From: a virus
IMG/VR virus record: IMGVR_UViG_3300007900_000688
Span: 1 to 29,320 of that record
Reading direction: 5' to 3' (one strand)
DNA length: 29,320 bases
The translations under genes and the position numbers were made by a program. The notes under the pieces are model-generated. The model was not told the DNA's origin and did no database searches. It saw only the letters and a program-made list of their open reading frames with translations. Positions 21,877-29,320 of the stretch are shown here, one piece after another (the stretch's first letter is position 1; each line of letters opens with the position of its first letter).

Positions 21877-22887
21877 TTATTCCCCCAAGTTAGTGTACTC
21901 AACTGAGGTCAAAGGAGTGACCTTATCCCGCCCTGTAATCTTTCCTGCATTATCCCTGCTAGTCAGCGTCACAAGAGAATACGTTAATTCTGTGCGTGTC
22001 TTCGACGTTACCGCATTAGGAAAAATAGTTTCAATAGGGACATCTGCCTCTAGCGTTCCCCCGGGGTGCTGGACCAGATCGAGAGTAACCGTTGCCGCGC
22101 GAACGCGGCCCTCGGAATCGAGCCTAGTCACCTCATATTCAAGCCCCTCAATCACGCACAAAATATCGGTAAGGCCTGGAAGGACCACCACAACCGGTCT
22201 GGGTGGGAGAAGAACCTCAGAAAGGACGCGTTCCCCATTAGTTACCTCTACCGGCCCGTTGGTTATACGCGGCTTGGGAGTTGTCCCCCGATCAAGCGTT
22301 ACTGGATCAATATACGTAACTGGGTCGGCTGGGGTATCGGATATCTTGAATGGGAGGGGCTCTTGCCTTGTTACCTCCTTTATTAAGATATACTTTCTAA
22401 GCTCCTTATATATGGTCTGTGTCCTCGTCCAGTGTAACATTGCGCGAGGATCTTTCCATGGAAGGGCCAATCTCCTGAGGGATCGTATAGACTCAGCCGT
22501 ATCCTGATGATTACTTTGCTTAACATAATCATCAAAGCGTAGCACAAAGTCGCGTAGCCGTGTGGGCCTGGGGGACTCAGCCTCGTATCCAAAAAACATG
22601 CCGCCCCCAACGTCGCCCTCCCCTTTTTCCTCGTCCGTTCCCTTGGCGAGGATAGTGCCGTCAGATTTAGCCTCTTTCCACTTAACACCAAAGTTCTCCT
22701 CCAGCATTTCTGGGTCAAGATGAAAGTAGACTCTAGGAATATCGGCCGCCCTCACCGCCGTCTCATGTGGCTTCGATGCATCCGCAAACTTTTCAGGCCT
22801 TTCGTGCGGCATCGCCTTTGAAAAGTCTAGGTACCCCTCGGAATCATCTAAGTAGCCTTTCCATAATTCTATATATCCATAAGCCAT
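21877..22887 (-). CDS. Tube-to-baseplate connector with CIS-tube-like C-terminal domain
   Basis: A 336-residue protein. The ATG at 22887 overlaps the preceding TAA by one base (TAATG) with AAGGGGAC upstream. The N-terminal 200 residues are not recognised (GYIELWKGYLDDSEGYLDFSKAMP; a Gly-rich loop GEGDVGGGMFFGYEAESPRPTRLRDF). Residues about 215-285 (VLLPPRPVVVVLPGLTDILC, then EGLEYEVTRLDSEGRVRAATVTLDLVQH) match the pattern of the contractile-injection-system tube domain found before LysM in Afp7-like proteins. With the next gene's LysM domain this reconstructs an Afp7-like pair. The role is probably tube initiation or a joint between hub and tube. Family assignment is moderate. Confidence 0.7.
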   Translation of the reverse strand: MAYGYIELWKGYLDDSEGYLDFSKAMPHERPEKFADASKPHETAVRAADIPRVYFHLDPEMLEENFGVKWKEAKSDGTILAKGTDEEKGEGDVGGGMFFGYEAESPRPTRLRDFVLRFDDYVKQSNHQDTAESIRSLRRLALPWKDPRAMLHWTRTQTIYKELRKYILIKEVTRQEPLPFKISDTPADPVTYIDPVTLDRGTTPKPRITNGPVEVTNGERVLSEVLLPPRPVVVVLPGLTDILCVIEGLEYEVTRLDSEGRVRAATVTLDLVQHPGGTLEADVPIETIFPNAVTSKTRTELTYSLVTLTSRDNAGKITGRDKVTPLTSVEYTNLGE

Positions 22888-23819
22888 TATCGTCCCCTTA
22901 GTCGTGCTCTTGATCGCCCTCTTGCAATCCACTCCCTGTTAGAGACAGCCGCCTTAGATATAACTGCTGGAGCAGACTCACGGCCAACGGACGTTTCAGA
23001 CTCAGGCGCCTTAATTCTTACGCGTTCCTTACGAAATCCTTCTCTTTCAGTTATGAATTCCCGATGGCTTGGTCTGAAGGCTCGACTACTTAAGGTTCCC
23101 TCGTTGGGAATCCAAGTACTTACTCGTGTCATTATCTCCTGAAGCTCTATGCTAACTTCGGCCTCAGAAAGACCCTCCCACATTGGTCGCCACCCCTGAT
23201 AATTAAAGCTCAAATCAGTTATGATACAAGGAGCAATGCGCATAGCCCCGTACGTAAAGACCAACAACGGAACCCTGGAAACCTCTGGATATGTCGTCAC
23301 TGGGTGATAGGGCACAACAACTGTTTTGAGCCCTCCCCTCCCCCTAGTTATCATATTTTTTGGGTACATGGGGGCGCCAACCTCTGTGGGCCGCTGTGCG
23401 CGATGCTTAGACGCCATCTCCTTTAATACCCATACTGCTGATTCAGGAGTCAGATGATTTAGTTCTAGGTTATTGGGATCTAGTGGCTGATCAAGCCATG
23501 TAGGCCGAGATAAGAACGTACTGAATGAGATATGCCGTCCTCCATATCCCTTAAATTTTCTAGCTTGTGCTGTTAGCGCATCCCCTGATTCGTCCTTGGC
23601 CTCAGGATCCTTATAGCCCAGCTGCTCTGAGAACTTTAACTTGAAAGGGGGCTCATCTCCTCCACTAGTATGATAAGCAAGCCCAATATTGAATGAGTCG
23701 CCAAACCCGTAGAGCGCGGGATCGATCACACTGAGCCCTATATTATAGGACTCTGCAAAGCTACTTCCGATTTTGATAGTATCAACCATAGTATTCGGTA
23801 TCCAATGAACGACCCTCAC
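22887..23819 (-). CDS. Tail/baseplate protein, unrecognised
   Basis: A 310-residue protein when started at GTG 23819, which has GAGGAG 7 bases upstream and overlaps the tape measure gene by 38 bases; an ATG at 23789 (MVDTIKIG, 300 residues) is the alternative but has only a weak binding site. The sequence shows GGRHISFSTFLSRPTWLDQPLDPNNL, a VPLLVFTYGAMRIAPCIITDLSFNYQGWRPMWEGLSEAEVSIELQEI segment (beta-rich, tube-like), and a basic tail rich in Arg. The APCIITDLSF...AEVSIEL pattern is that of tail-tube-fold proteins, so it may be a tube terminator or distal tube protein. It lies between tape measure and connector. Confidence 0.7.
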   Translation of the reverse strand: MRVVHWIPNTMVDTIKIGSSFAESYNIGLSVIDPALYGFGDSFNIGLAYHTSGGDEPPFKLKFSEQLGYKDPEAKDESGDALTAQARKFKGYGGRHISFSTFLSRPTWLDQPLDPNNLELNHLTPESAVWVLKEMASKHRAQRPTEVGAPMYPKNMITRGRGGLKTVVVPYHPVTTYPEVSRVPLLVFTYGAMRIAPCIITDLSFNYQGWRPMWEGLSEAEVSIELQEIMTRVSTWIPNEGTLSSRAFRPSHREFITEREGFRKERVRIKAPESETSVGRESAPAVISKAAVSNREWIARGRSRARLRGR

Positions 23820-25689
23820 GTAGTTGCTCCTCTATGCTAACAGACTTCACGGAGCGAGCAATCTCTCTGCCGTCCAGATTGACCACAACGGGAACAGTTA
23901 CCGTCTTAATTATTTGCTCTCGTACGGCTGGCCGACGGTCACCGCCCACTGCCTTGGCAATTTGCCTGGCTATCTGATCTTCCGTCAGGACAAACTCCTT
24001 ATTCCTCTCGCCCAGCAAAGCTATCGTCGGCCTAGTTATCGCCCTGTTTCCAGTGGCCATTCCGGGAGCCGCTACGGGCTTAGCTTTCCCCCCTTTTGCG
24101 ATTCGCCTGCGCTCCATGGCGCTCATAGTTGAGCGCTCACGCGGGGTAAATTCTCTCCCGGTAGTTGCGGACATCTTGGGCGCGAGGTCCACAGATATGC
24201 CCCTACTGACTTTTTTGAATGCGTCGAATCCCCCAACAAGAGCAGCTATAAGGAAGACCAGGAGCGCAACTGCTGCTATGATAGCAATGAAAGGCCATAA
24301 CAAAGACCATGTGGCTATCGCCGCCCCGCCGGTTGCGAAGGCGTATAACGCCATGGCCAGCTTGAGGGCCAGAAATACTTTTGTGGCCCACAGGGCTACA
24401 ACAGCGCCCGCGAATAGCGAGACAGCAAGTATCTTAATCCACGGGGACAGCTCTATTATCCAGGTTAGTATACCAATTAGCTTGTCGGCCAACTCAGTGA
24501 GTACAGGAAGTAACTTCGACCCGAGGGTGATTTTTAGGTTGTCCCACGCACCTTGGAGGGCCACCATTTTCTGGTTAAAGGTTGCCTGCATTTTATTGAA
24601 TGCGTCCTCAATAAATATCGCATTCTTCATCTCGGCAGTAGCTAGCTCGCGTGTCCTCGTAAGACGCTCTGTGTTATTTGACATAGTAATAAGGTCCGAA
24701 ATGTAGTTACCCACAATGCCTAGATTCCTGAGCATGATGGCTGAGCTTCCGCCCCATTGTTTATTCGTCGCTTCCAGTACCTTCATGAAAGCTTCCATCG
24801 GAGCGGCTCTGAACATCTTCTTGAATTCGGCGGGATTAGCGACGACCTGGGCCTTGGTCATTGCCTGAGCAAAGTCATCTGTCCTGAGAACCATCTGCTG
24901 AAGTGTACGGTTGATTGCTGTTGAACCACGACGAATTAGGATACCTGAGTCCTTTACGTGGCCCGCCAGAGCGATGATATCCCCCTCGGTGAAGCCTAGG
25001 GCTTTAGCGAAGGCACCAAATCGCTCGGTGGCCTTAATTACGTCTATAGCGGTACCACGAATGAAGAAGCCGACCCTGGCAACAGCAGAACCGAGCTGTA
25101 GCAAATCTTGAGAAGTAGGCTTTGTTATGCCCATCCAAGTTGCTAATCTAGAAAGGAACAGCGCCGACTGTTCATCGGAAAAGCCTACGGCACGGCCAAA
25201 CTTAACTGCGACAAGAGCGAACTGTGCTAGATCCTTGGCACTTCTATTTATAGCAAAGCCCATCTTAGCGAAAGCAAACGTCGCCTTTGCAAGCTCTTTG
25301 GCCGTTGTTGGGAGGGGGCCTGTGACCTTTAGGATTTCCGACGCCAACTCGCTAAGATACTCACCAGTTTGGCCGCTAGCGATCCCAATTTGGGTAATAA
25401 CAGACTGATAGTCCCCACTTAGCTTAATCATCCTTTTGAATGAGGTAGTTAACGCCGCAGACATCCGTGAAACAGCGCTATAGGCCTGATGAGCAAGCAG
25501 CCCCATGGCCGCCCCGGCCCGCTGCGCCGCAAAGCCCCCAGCATCAACCGCTCCGCGAAGCCCTCCGGCCATCTTGGAGATGCCAGGAAGAAACCTACCT
25601 AGCCTCCGCTCAATGGCCAGCAGCTTACCCGAAAGCTGGTCTTTCGCGGTAAACCGAATTCCGATGCCGATTACCTGGGTCAAGGCCAT
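23782..25689 (-). CDS. Tail tape measure protein
   Basis: A 635-residue protein. The ATG at 25689 is preferred over the one at 25695 because AGGAG lies 6 bases before it and directly abuts the earlier codon. The N-terminal half is helical with the usual tape-measure pattern (LAKATFAFAKMGFAINRSAKDL, LGSAVARVGFF, ATERFGAFAKALGFTEGDIIALAGHVKDSGI, MEAFMKVLEA, LRNLGIVGNYISDLITM), followed by FNQKMVALQGAWDNLKITLGSKLLPVLTELADK. Residues about 410-495 contain several strongly hydrophobic stretches that could enter the host membrane during DNA entry. At about 0.15 nm per residue the tail would be roughly 95 nm long. It is preceded by the frameshifted chaperone gene, as expected. Confidence 0.9.
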   Translation of the reverse strand: MALTQVIGIGIRFTAKDQLSGKLLAIERRLGRFLPGISKMAGGLRGAVDAGGFAAQRAGAAMGLLAHQAYSAVSRMSAALTTSFKRMIKLSGDYQSVITQIGIASGQTGEYLSELASEILKVTGPLPTTAKELAKATFAFAKMGFAINRSAKDLAQFALVAVKFGRAVGFSDEQSALFLSRLATWMGITKPTSQDLLQLGSAVARVGFFIRGTAIDVIKATERFGAFAKALGFTEGDIIALAGHVKDSGILIRRGSTAINRTLQQMVLRTDDFAQAMTKAQVVANPAEFKKMFRAAPMEAFMKVLEATNKQWGGSSAIMLRNLGIVGNYISDLITMSNNTERLTRTRELATAEMKNAIFIEDAFNKMQATFNQKMVALQGAWDNLKITLGSKLLPVLTELADKLIGILTWIIELSPWIKILAVSLFAGAVVALWATKVFLALKLAMALYAFATGGAAIATWSLLWPFIAIIAAVALLVFLIAALVGGFDAFKKVSRGISVDLAPKMSATTGREFTPRERSTMSAMERRRIAKGGKAKPVAAPGMATGNRAITRPTIALLGERNKEFVLTEDQIARQIAKAVGGDRRPAVREQIIKTVTVPVVVNLDGREIARSVKSVSIEEQLREGRSLDTEYYG

Positions 25690-25691
25690 GA

Positions 25692-26656
25692 TCATCTCCT
25701 GGGGATGTTCGGAAGTTGCTTAGCGTTCTTGTTTTGTTCTTCCCAATATTCCTGGCAGCGCTCCAAAAGAGCCAATCTATCCTTGTCCTCTAATCCCAAC
25801 AAATCTTGCCAGCTAAGACCCTGAAGTGTCATTCCAATAAGAAATAGTTGGTCTACTAATTTATCATAGGAAGTTTTGCCTTCTTCCTCTTCCTCAGGCG
25901 ACAGAGCTAGGCTGGCGTCTTGAATAAAAAATCAGATTCACTCATATCTAAGATAGTTGGGCGCTCGCATGAGTGGCAATGAACGCGAGCATCCCAATCT
26001 GGGCCGGGCTGGGCATCGGCGAAAGCCTGCTCAAACCATTCGATCTCCGGCACCGCCAGGGCATCCACAAAAGCCTGACTATAGGGAGGAGGAATCTGCG
26101 TGCCGTTCTTTACCCAGCTGAGCAGTAGCCGTGCATACATATCATAGTTCGCCCCAAGAGGATCTACCTGCATCTTGGCCACTATTGGCTTCTGGTCATT
26201 CGCAGTAGGAAACTTACATTTGACCTCAATCCCCAGCTCATCGTTTTTAGCGGCGAAGACAGGAACCGTATTCAGAAGAACATATCCCTCCCCATCCACA
26301 AGTCGTTTTATGGGAACATCGTCCATATTTATATCTATTTGGTTAGTAGATTGGCATCGAGGGCAGGAGACAGTTGCATGAATAATGTTGCCTAGGGATA
26401 GCTTACGAATCTCGTAAAGCATGTAGTCCCGGTCTCCCAATGTCATGCTGTCCAGGAGCCGTTCGGTAGGGACTTTGTCTGCAACCATTTCGCAGCAATC
26501 AAGTAGAATGTTAGTCACTGCCTTGGTGGGGTTGCGCATACTGTCTCTGTTGAGAGCCTTACGGCGGGTACCGGCGGTCATGGGCTTTACGGTAAAGCTT
26601 TTTACAAGCCCTCCCTCTGTGACAATACCAAGGGGAAGATCGAATGCCTCACTCAT
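25692..26656 (-). CDS. Predicted -1 frameshift product of the baseplate/tail chaperone gene (321 aa)
   Basis: The 249-codon gene that stops at 25907 is followed, in the -1 frame, by an open stretch from 25925 to a TGA at 25694-25692, two bases before the tape measure ATG. That frame has 77 sense codons and reads as a natural protein: an acidic patch (SPEEEEEGKTSYDKL) and helices (LVDQLFLIGMTLQGLSWQDL, LALLERCQEYWEEQNKN). No good start codon or ribosome site opens it independently. A slip at T TTT TTA (25931-25925) joins residue L244 to these 77 residues. This copies the gpG/gpGT arrangement of tail chaperones placed directly before the tape measure gene. The frameshift is inferred from sequence only. 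Confidence 0.7.
25907..26656 (-). CDS. T4-type baseplate/tail assembly protein with paired CxxC motifs
   Basis: A 249-residue protein starting at the ATG at 26656, with AAAGGAAC upstream; an upstream in-frame start has no such site. It contains two CxxC pairs, CPRC (98-101) and CHSC (227-230), likely holding one zinc ion, and FDLPLGIVTEGGLVKSFTVKPMTAGTRRKAL near the N-terminus. The pattern resembles the T4 base plate protein family (gp26/gp51-like) found between tail tube and tape measure genes in contractile phages. It probably acts in hub or tail assembly. The last codons contain a slippery heptamer, so a longer form is expected too. Confidence 0.8.
   Translation of the reverse strand: MSEAFDLPLGIVTEGGLVKSFTVKPMTAGTRRKALNRDSMRNPTKAVTNILLDCCEMVADKVPTERLLDSMTLGDRDYMLYEIRKLSLGNIIHATVSCPRCQSTNQIDINMDDVPIKRLVDGEGYVLLNTVPVFAAKNDELGIEVKCKFPTANDQKPIVAKMQVDPLGANYDMYARLLLSWVKNGTQIPPPYSQAFVDALAVPEIEWFEQAFADAQPGPDWDARVHCHSCERPTILDMSESDFLFKTPA
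25925..25931 (-). promoter_or_regulatory. Slippery heptamer T TTT TTA (-1 ribosomal frameshift site)
   Basis: In the zero frame the codons are GAT TTT TTA. The heptamer T TTT TTA fits X XXY YYZ exactly and is the same as the HIV-1 gag-pol site. It lies five codons before the zero-frame stop. No upstream Shine-Dalgarno-like stimulator or strong downstream hairpin was obvious by eye. Confidence 0.7.
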
Positions 26657-26720
26657 GATTGTTCCTTTCACCACTGGTGAAAAAAGAAGTCTGGGTGGTA
26701 CAACCACTCAGTCCAATTTA

Positions 26721-27392
26721 TTAAGCTGAGTCCGTCTCGTATCTCATGCTATGATATACAATCTCCATATCCGATATTAATACTTCGCTTCGCGCAGCGT
26801 TAAAGTCTCCAAAGGTAATTGATGTCGGCCACGCCTCTTCCAGAATAATTTCAGAAAAGCGAACAGGCGTCCCCGCTCCTCCAACCCCATCTGGTCCAAG
26901 AACATGGGGGTCTCTAATGATCTTTCCAGGCGTCAGGGGGAATCTTGAATCTCCTGGAACTAATATCGTAATTCGAGAGCTGGGGAGTTCTTCAAGCTCT
27001 CCCATCATCGCCCCCCTCACAGTCTCGAACCATCTGACTAGCGCCTCATATTGAGGAAATGGGGCTATTCCCTTTCGAAACGTGGCCGCCTGAGTTATAC
27101 TACGAACCGGAACATGCTTTGGAAAAGGCGAGGAGCCCTCCCAATATGTCCTCGTCTCAACGCCCATTGAGACGCCGCTAAGTTCAGAAAAACCAATGCG
27201 CCCCGCCTTAGTATCGTCGTCGGGGCTAAGCATAAAGGGCTGTATGTGCTCGTATAATTTTTCAATCTCAACAAGGAATATCAGCGCCGAATGTGGTCCC
27301 TGATCATAGGTAGCCTCACTCCACACGTCATCTCGAGCAGCTCTATCAAGCTGAAGCCCAAGTCTCCCTCTTCTGATTCGTCCTAAAGGCAC
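26721..27392 (-). CDS. Second tail-tube-type protein (gp19 family-like)
   Basis: A 223-residue protein with a GTG start at 27392; a G-rich stretch upstream (GGGGG) may bind the ribosome. The N-terminal 45 residues are extra (Arg-rich LGRIRRGRLGLQLDRAARDD). The tube fold follows: FSELSGVSMGVETRTYWEGS, a central segment with VRWFETVRGAMMG, and EIILEEAWPTSITFGDFNAARSEVLISDMEIVYHSM, which parallels LDEAWPMRLEYSDLDASSSEILISSLVLAHEG in the preceding gene. The shared EAWP...(D/N)...S(S/R)(S)E(V/I)LIS pattern shows a common family. It may form the specialised first or last ring of the tube, as Afp5-type proteins do. Confidence 0.85.
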   Translation of the reverse strand: MPLGRIRRGRLGLQLDRAARDDVWSEATYDQGPHSALIFLVEIEKLYEHIQPFMLSPDDDTKAGRIGFSELSGVSMGVETRTYWEGSSPFPKHVPVRSITQAATFRKGIAPFPQYEALVRWFETVRGAMMGELEELPSSRITILVPGDSRFPLTPGKIIRDPHVLGPDGVGGAGTPVRFSEIILEEAWPTSITFGDFNAARSEVLISDMEIVYHSMRYETDSA

Positions 27393-27394
27393 GA

Positions 27395-27922
27395 TTAGCC
27401 CCCGCCAAAGAGACCCGCAGCCTGGCCCAAAGCAGCAAGCGTCGTGATTCCAGAGTTGACTCCCTCATGTGCCAGGACAAGGCTGGAGATAAGAATCTCG
27501 CTTGAGGATGCGTCTAGATCGCTATACTCAAGTCTCATTGGCCAAGCTTCATCGAGCTGGATAACATACGACAGGTCTCCCGTTCGATCCATTACCTCAA
27601 TGGTTACAGGAAGCTTGTAGAGCCCTAGGCCGTCCCGACCTCCTCCCCCACCAAGGGTGGTAGAGGCTGCTTCGCGCCATGCCAGTAATGCAAACATGTC
27701 GAGATTGTTAGACACGCCACGCTCCAGCGTGACTTCGCCCTGCTTGATCAAGCCAGGATATTTGCGCATGGTCAACGTCTGGTTTCCGTTACGATATTCG
27801 ATAACATCGCTCTCCTGCGATATTCCCGAAATCTTAGAAAACCCCATGTTCCCGATTCCCAGAACGGAAACCCTATACTTCATTGCACGATAGGGGTCAT
27901 TCCCGGAGATTTCAAATACCAT
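27395..27922 (-). CDS. Major tail tube protein (gp19 family)
   Basis: A 175-residue protein, typical in length for the T4 gp19-like tail tube family. Landmarks: N-terminal YRVSVLGIGNMGFSKISGISQESDVIEYRNGNQTLTMRKYPGLIKQGEVTLERGVSNN and C-terminal LDEAWPMRLEYSDLDASSSEILISSLVLAHEGV. The tube stacks inside the sheath as hexameric rings. The ATG at 27922 has GGAAGGAG upstream and follows the sheath stop by 25 bases. The order sheath then tube is standard. It is the strongest candidate for the main tube subunit because it lacks the extra N-terminus of the next gene. Confidence 0.92.
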   Translation of the reverse strand: MVFEISGNDPYRAMKYRVSVLGIGNMGFSKISGISQESDVIEYRNGNQTLTMRKYPGLIKQGEVTLERGVSNNLDMFALLAWREAASTTLGGGGGRDGLGLYKLPVTIEVMDRTGDLSYVIQLDEAWPMRLEYSDLDASSSEILISSLVLAHEGVNSGITTLAALGQAAGLFGGG

Positions 27923-27947
27923 TGGTGTCTCCTTCCAACAGGGGCTA

Positions 27948-29320
27948 CTAGCCCTCAGATGCCGTCACCGTATCCATAAGCGACAGCGTAACTACGATAA
28001 ACTCAGCTGGGCGTGGTGGATTAACTCCGATAGCAACGTTTACGCGGCCAGCATTGATCACGCTCTGCGGGTTATTCTCGGAATCAATTTTTACAAAATA
28101 TGCAGCTCCAGAGTCTGTGCTAGGATAAAGCATACCGTCGCGCCAGATGCCCTGTAGAAACGTCTCGCATGTAGTAGTCATACGCCGCCATAGACTGACA
28201 TCAATTGGGGCCTGCAGGTACTGTCGGAGAGCCCCCTTCAACGAAACCTTCACAAAGTTAAGCACTCGGCGAACGTTGATGTAGTGCTTACCATCCTGCG
28301 ATGACTGCAGCGTACGCGAGCCCATGACCCGTATACCCTGACCTGGGTACGCCCTAATTACGTTAACTCCGATAGGATTGAGGATGTCGTGCTCCCCATC
28401 CGTTGTGTCGTGGGTCAGCCCGACTATTCCGCTGATCACAATATTTGCCGGCGGGACGTGCGGGCCTGAAACGCTAGCAACATCGGCCCAAATCCCGGCC
28501 AAATAACCTGACGGCGGCTGATTGATTATCTGGCCACTGTTAACTGGATCGTTGATCTTAACCCATGGGTAGTATAGGGCACCATAGCTGGAGTCCTTGT
28601 TAAGAGTATTGAGTCTCCAGTCACGGATCTCCTCAGCCTTATCGTCGGCGAGCGGCGGGTCAACAATCGCCACCAGCTCCTCCCGACCATCACAGTAGTC
28701 CACAAGTGCTCCCTGAACTGCCGTAGTTGTGATTCCAGGAACGGCGACAAAGTTAACGTCCTGAACCAGATTAAGTGAGTAGATCCCAGTTGGGGGCTCA
28801 ACGTCCTCGCCAACATAGTCATTATCTACGGCCGCGGCCCCATCTGCGCCGCCCGTGAGGACTACAAGAGTGACAGGCTTTGGAGCCTTTTTGTAGTCGT
28901 CTGGATTCGTCGGTGCGGCGTTAACTGCAGCCTCGATGAACACGGACTCGTTGCTGTCGCCTGAAAGACGGGTGTCCACAAAGTCCTGTGCGTCGGTATC
29001 GGACATCGAGAGGAATTCGAATCTCTCAGCAAGGAAGCCATCGTCATAGATGTCGAGACGAAATTCCTGCGAGGCCACGTAGGCGAGTGCGACTGTAATC
29101 GCACCTGATAGGACTACCGCACCGAAGGTAATCTCATTGCCACTTACCCCAGTAATCGTAACCTCAACCAGCTGGGTACCGTCTGAGATCGTGACGAACT
29201 GACCTACCCGCGCATTAGATGCGCTAACCAGCGTAGCCGTTGTGTTCGACCCAGTCGGCATCTCCACGGCCAGCTGAGTGTGCAAACGGTGCTGCGATGA
29301 GGTATATACAGTCGCGCCAT
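27948..29320 (-). CDS. Tail sheath protein (5' part beyond window)
   Basis: The frame is open to the right edge (456 residues visible, no certain start). Residues just inside the edge read GATVYTSSQHRLHTQLAVEM, so a TTG codon at 29285 is not the start. The C-terminal half has classic sheath features: NVIRAYPGQGIRVMGSRTL, YINVRRVLNFVKVSLKGALRQYLQAPIDVSLWRRM, a FLQGIWRDGMLYP segment, then AAYFVKIDSENNP and GRVNVAIGVNPPRPAEFIVVTLSLMDT. Upstream are DGREELVAIVDPP and NTLNKDSSYGALYYPWVKI, typical of the domain facing outward. It contracts to drive the tube into the host. Confidence 0.95.
   Translation of the reverse strand, partial: GATVYTSSQHRLHTQLAVEMPTGSNTTATLVSASNARVGQFVTISDGTQLVEVTITGVSGNEITFGAVVLSGAITVALAYVASQEFRLDIYDDGFLAERFEFLSMSDTDAQDFVDTRLSGDSNESVFIEAAVNAAPTNPDDYKKAPKPVTLVVLTGGADGAAAVDNDYVGEDVEPPTGIYSLNLVQDVNFVAVPGITTTAVQGALVDYCDGREELVAIVDPPLADDKAEEIRDWRLNTLNKDSSYGALYYPWVKINDPVNSGQIINQPPSGYLAGIWADVASVSGPHVPPANIVISGIVGLTHDTTDGEHDILNPIGVNVIRAYPGQGIRVMGSRTLQSSQDGKHYINVRRVLNFVKVSLKGALRQYLQAPIDVSLWRRMTTTCETFLQGIWRDGMLYPSTDSGAAYFVKIDSENNPQSVINAGRVNVAIGVNPPRPAEFIVVTLSLMDTVTASEG

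Noticed and set aside
25245-25252. TATAAATA (T4 late promoter-like) on the minus strand, also at 26326-26333
   Set aside because: Both copies lie inside coding sequence, far from gene starts, and are expected by chance in A/T-rich codons.
25692-25906. Separate small gene before the tape measure
   Set aside because: No convincing start codon with a ribosome site; the open frame continues back to a slippery site, so a frameshift extension is preferred.

Overview
This window looks like a piece of a large contractile-tailed (myovirus-type) bacteriophage genome, or possibly a prophage. I see no chromosomal housekeeping genes, rRNA, tRNA, integrase or CRISPR, so the host cannot be named. Every gene I can support is read from the minus strand, so transcription runs from the right edge (29320) to the left edge (1). 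Genes are tightly packed, with many TAATG and ATGA stop/start overlaps.

Right part (29320 to about 10133): a tail and baseplate module in transcription order. It holds a tail sheath (cut by the window edge), two tail-tube-type proteins, a zinc-finger baseplate/tail chaperone with an apparent -1 frameshift extension, a short tape measure protein, two proteins that probably join tube to baseplate (one ending in a CIS-tube-like domain), a LysM protein, a gpD-like hub, a gpV/gp45-like spike, a protein with three HxHT motifs, a coiled-coil protein, gp25-like and gpJ-like wedge proteins, a large gpI-like protein fused to LamG, TIG and carbohydrate-binding-like domains, a beta-helix tail spike/fibre, a low-GC fibre-tip protein, and a small membrane protein with an HExxH metalloprotease motif. 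The order recalls Mu/P2-like tails and extracellular contractile injection systems.

Middle (10132 to 10047): a short boundary containing a perfect 22-bp palindrome followed by six T on the transcribed strand. It looks like a terminator, but it also contains the Shine-Dalgarno of the next gene and overlaps a possible promoter.

Left part (10046 to 1): an accessory operon. Its most striking content is the full set of enzymes to rebuild NAD+ from nicotinamide by the deamidating (Preiss-Handler) route: nicotinamidase (pncA), nicotinate phosphoribosyltransferase (pncB), nicotinate-mononucleotide adenylyltransferase (nadD) and ammonia-dependent NAD synthetase (nadE). Three unrecognised genes are mixed in: a 267-aa protein, a 351-aa protein with a lysine-rich tail, and a 67-aa protein resembling the DNA-binding modules of homing endonucleases. 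Downstream come a metallo-beta-lactamase-fold hydrolase of the RNase Z/cyclic-nucleotide phosphodiesterase type, a small membrane protein, an SPFH/prohibitin-like membrane protein, an RtcB RNA ligase, and the start of a putative lipoprotein with Ig-like repeats.

Taken together, the left operon can be read as a damage-repair or counter-defence island. NAD+ resynthesis would undo host NADase defences, RtcB could reseal cleaved tRNAs, and the hydrolase could act on RNA or nucleotide signals. The enzyme identities are well supported by motifs. The counter-defence role is inference.
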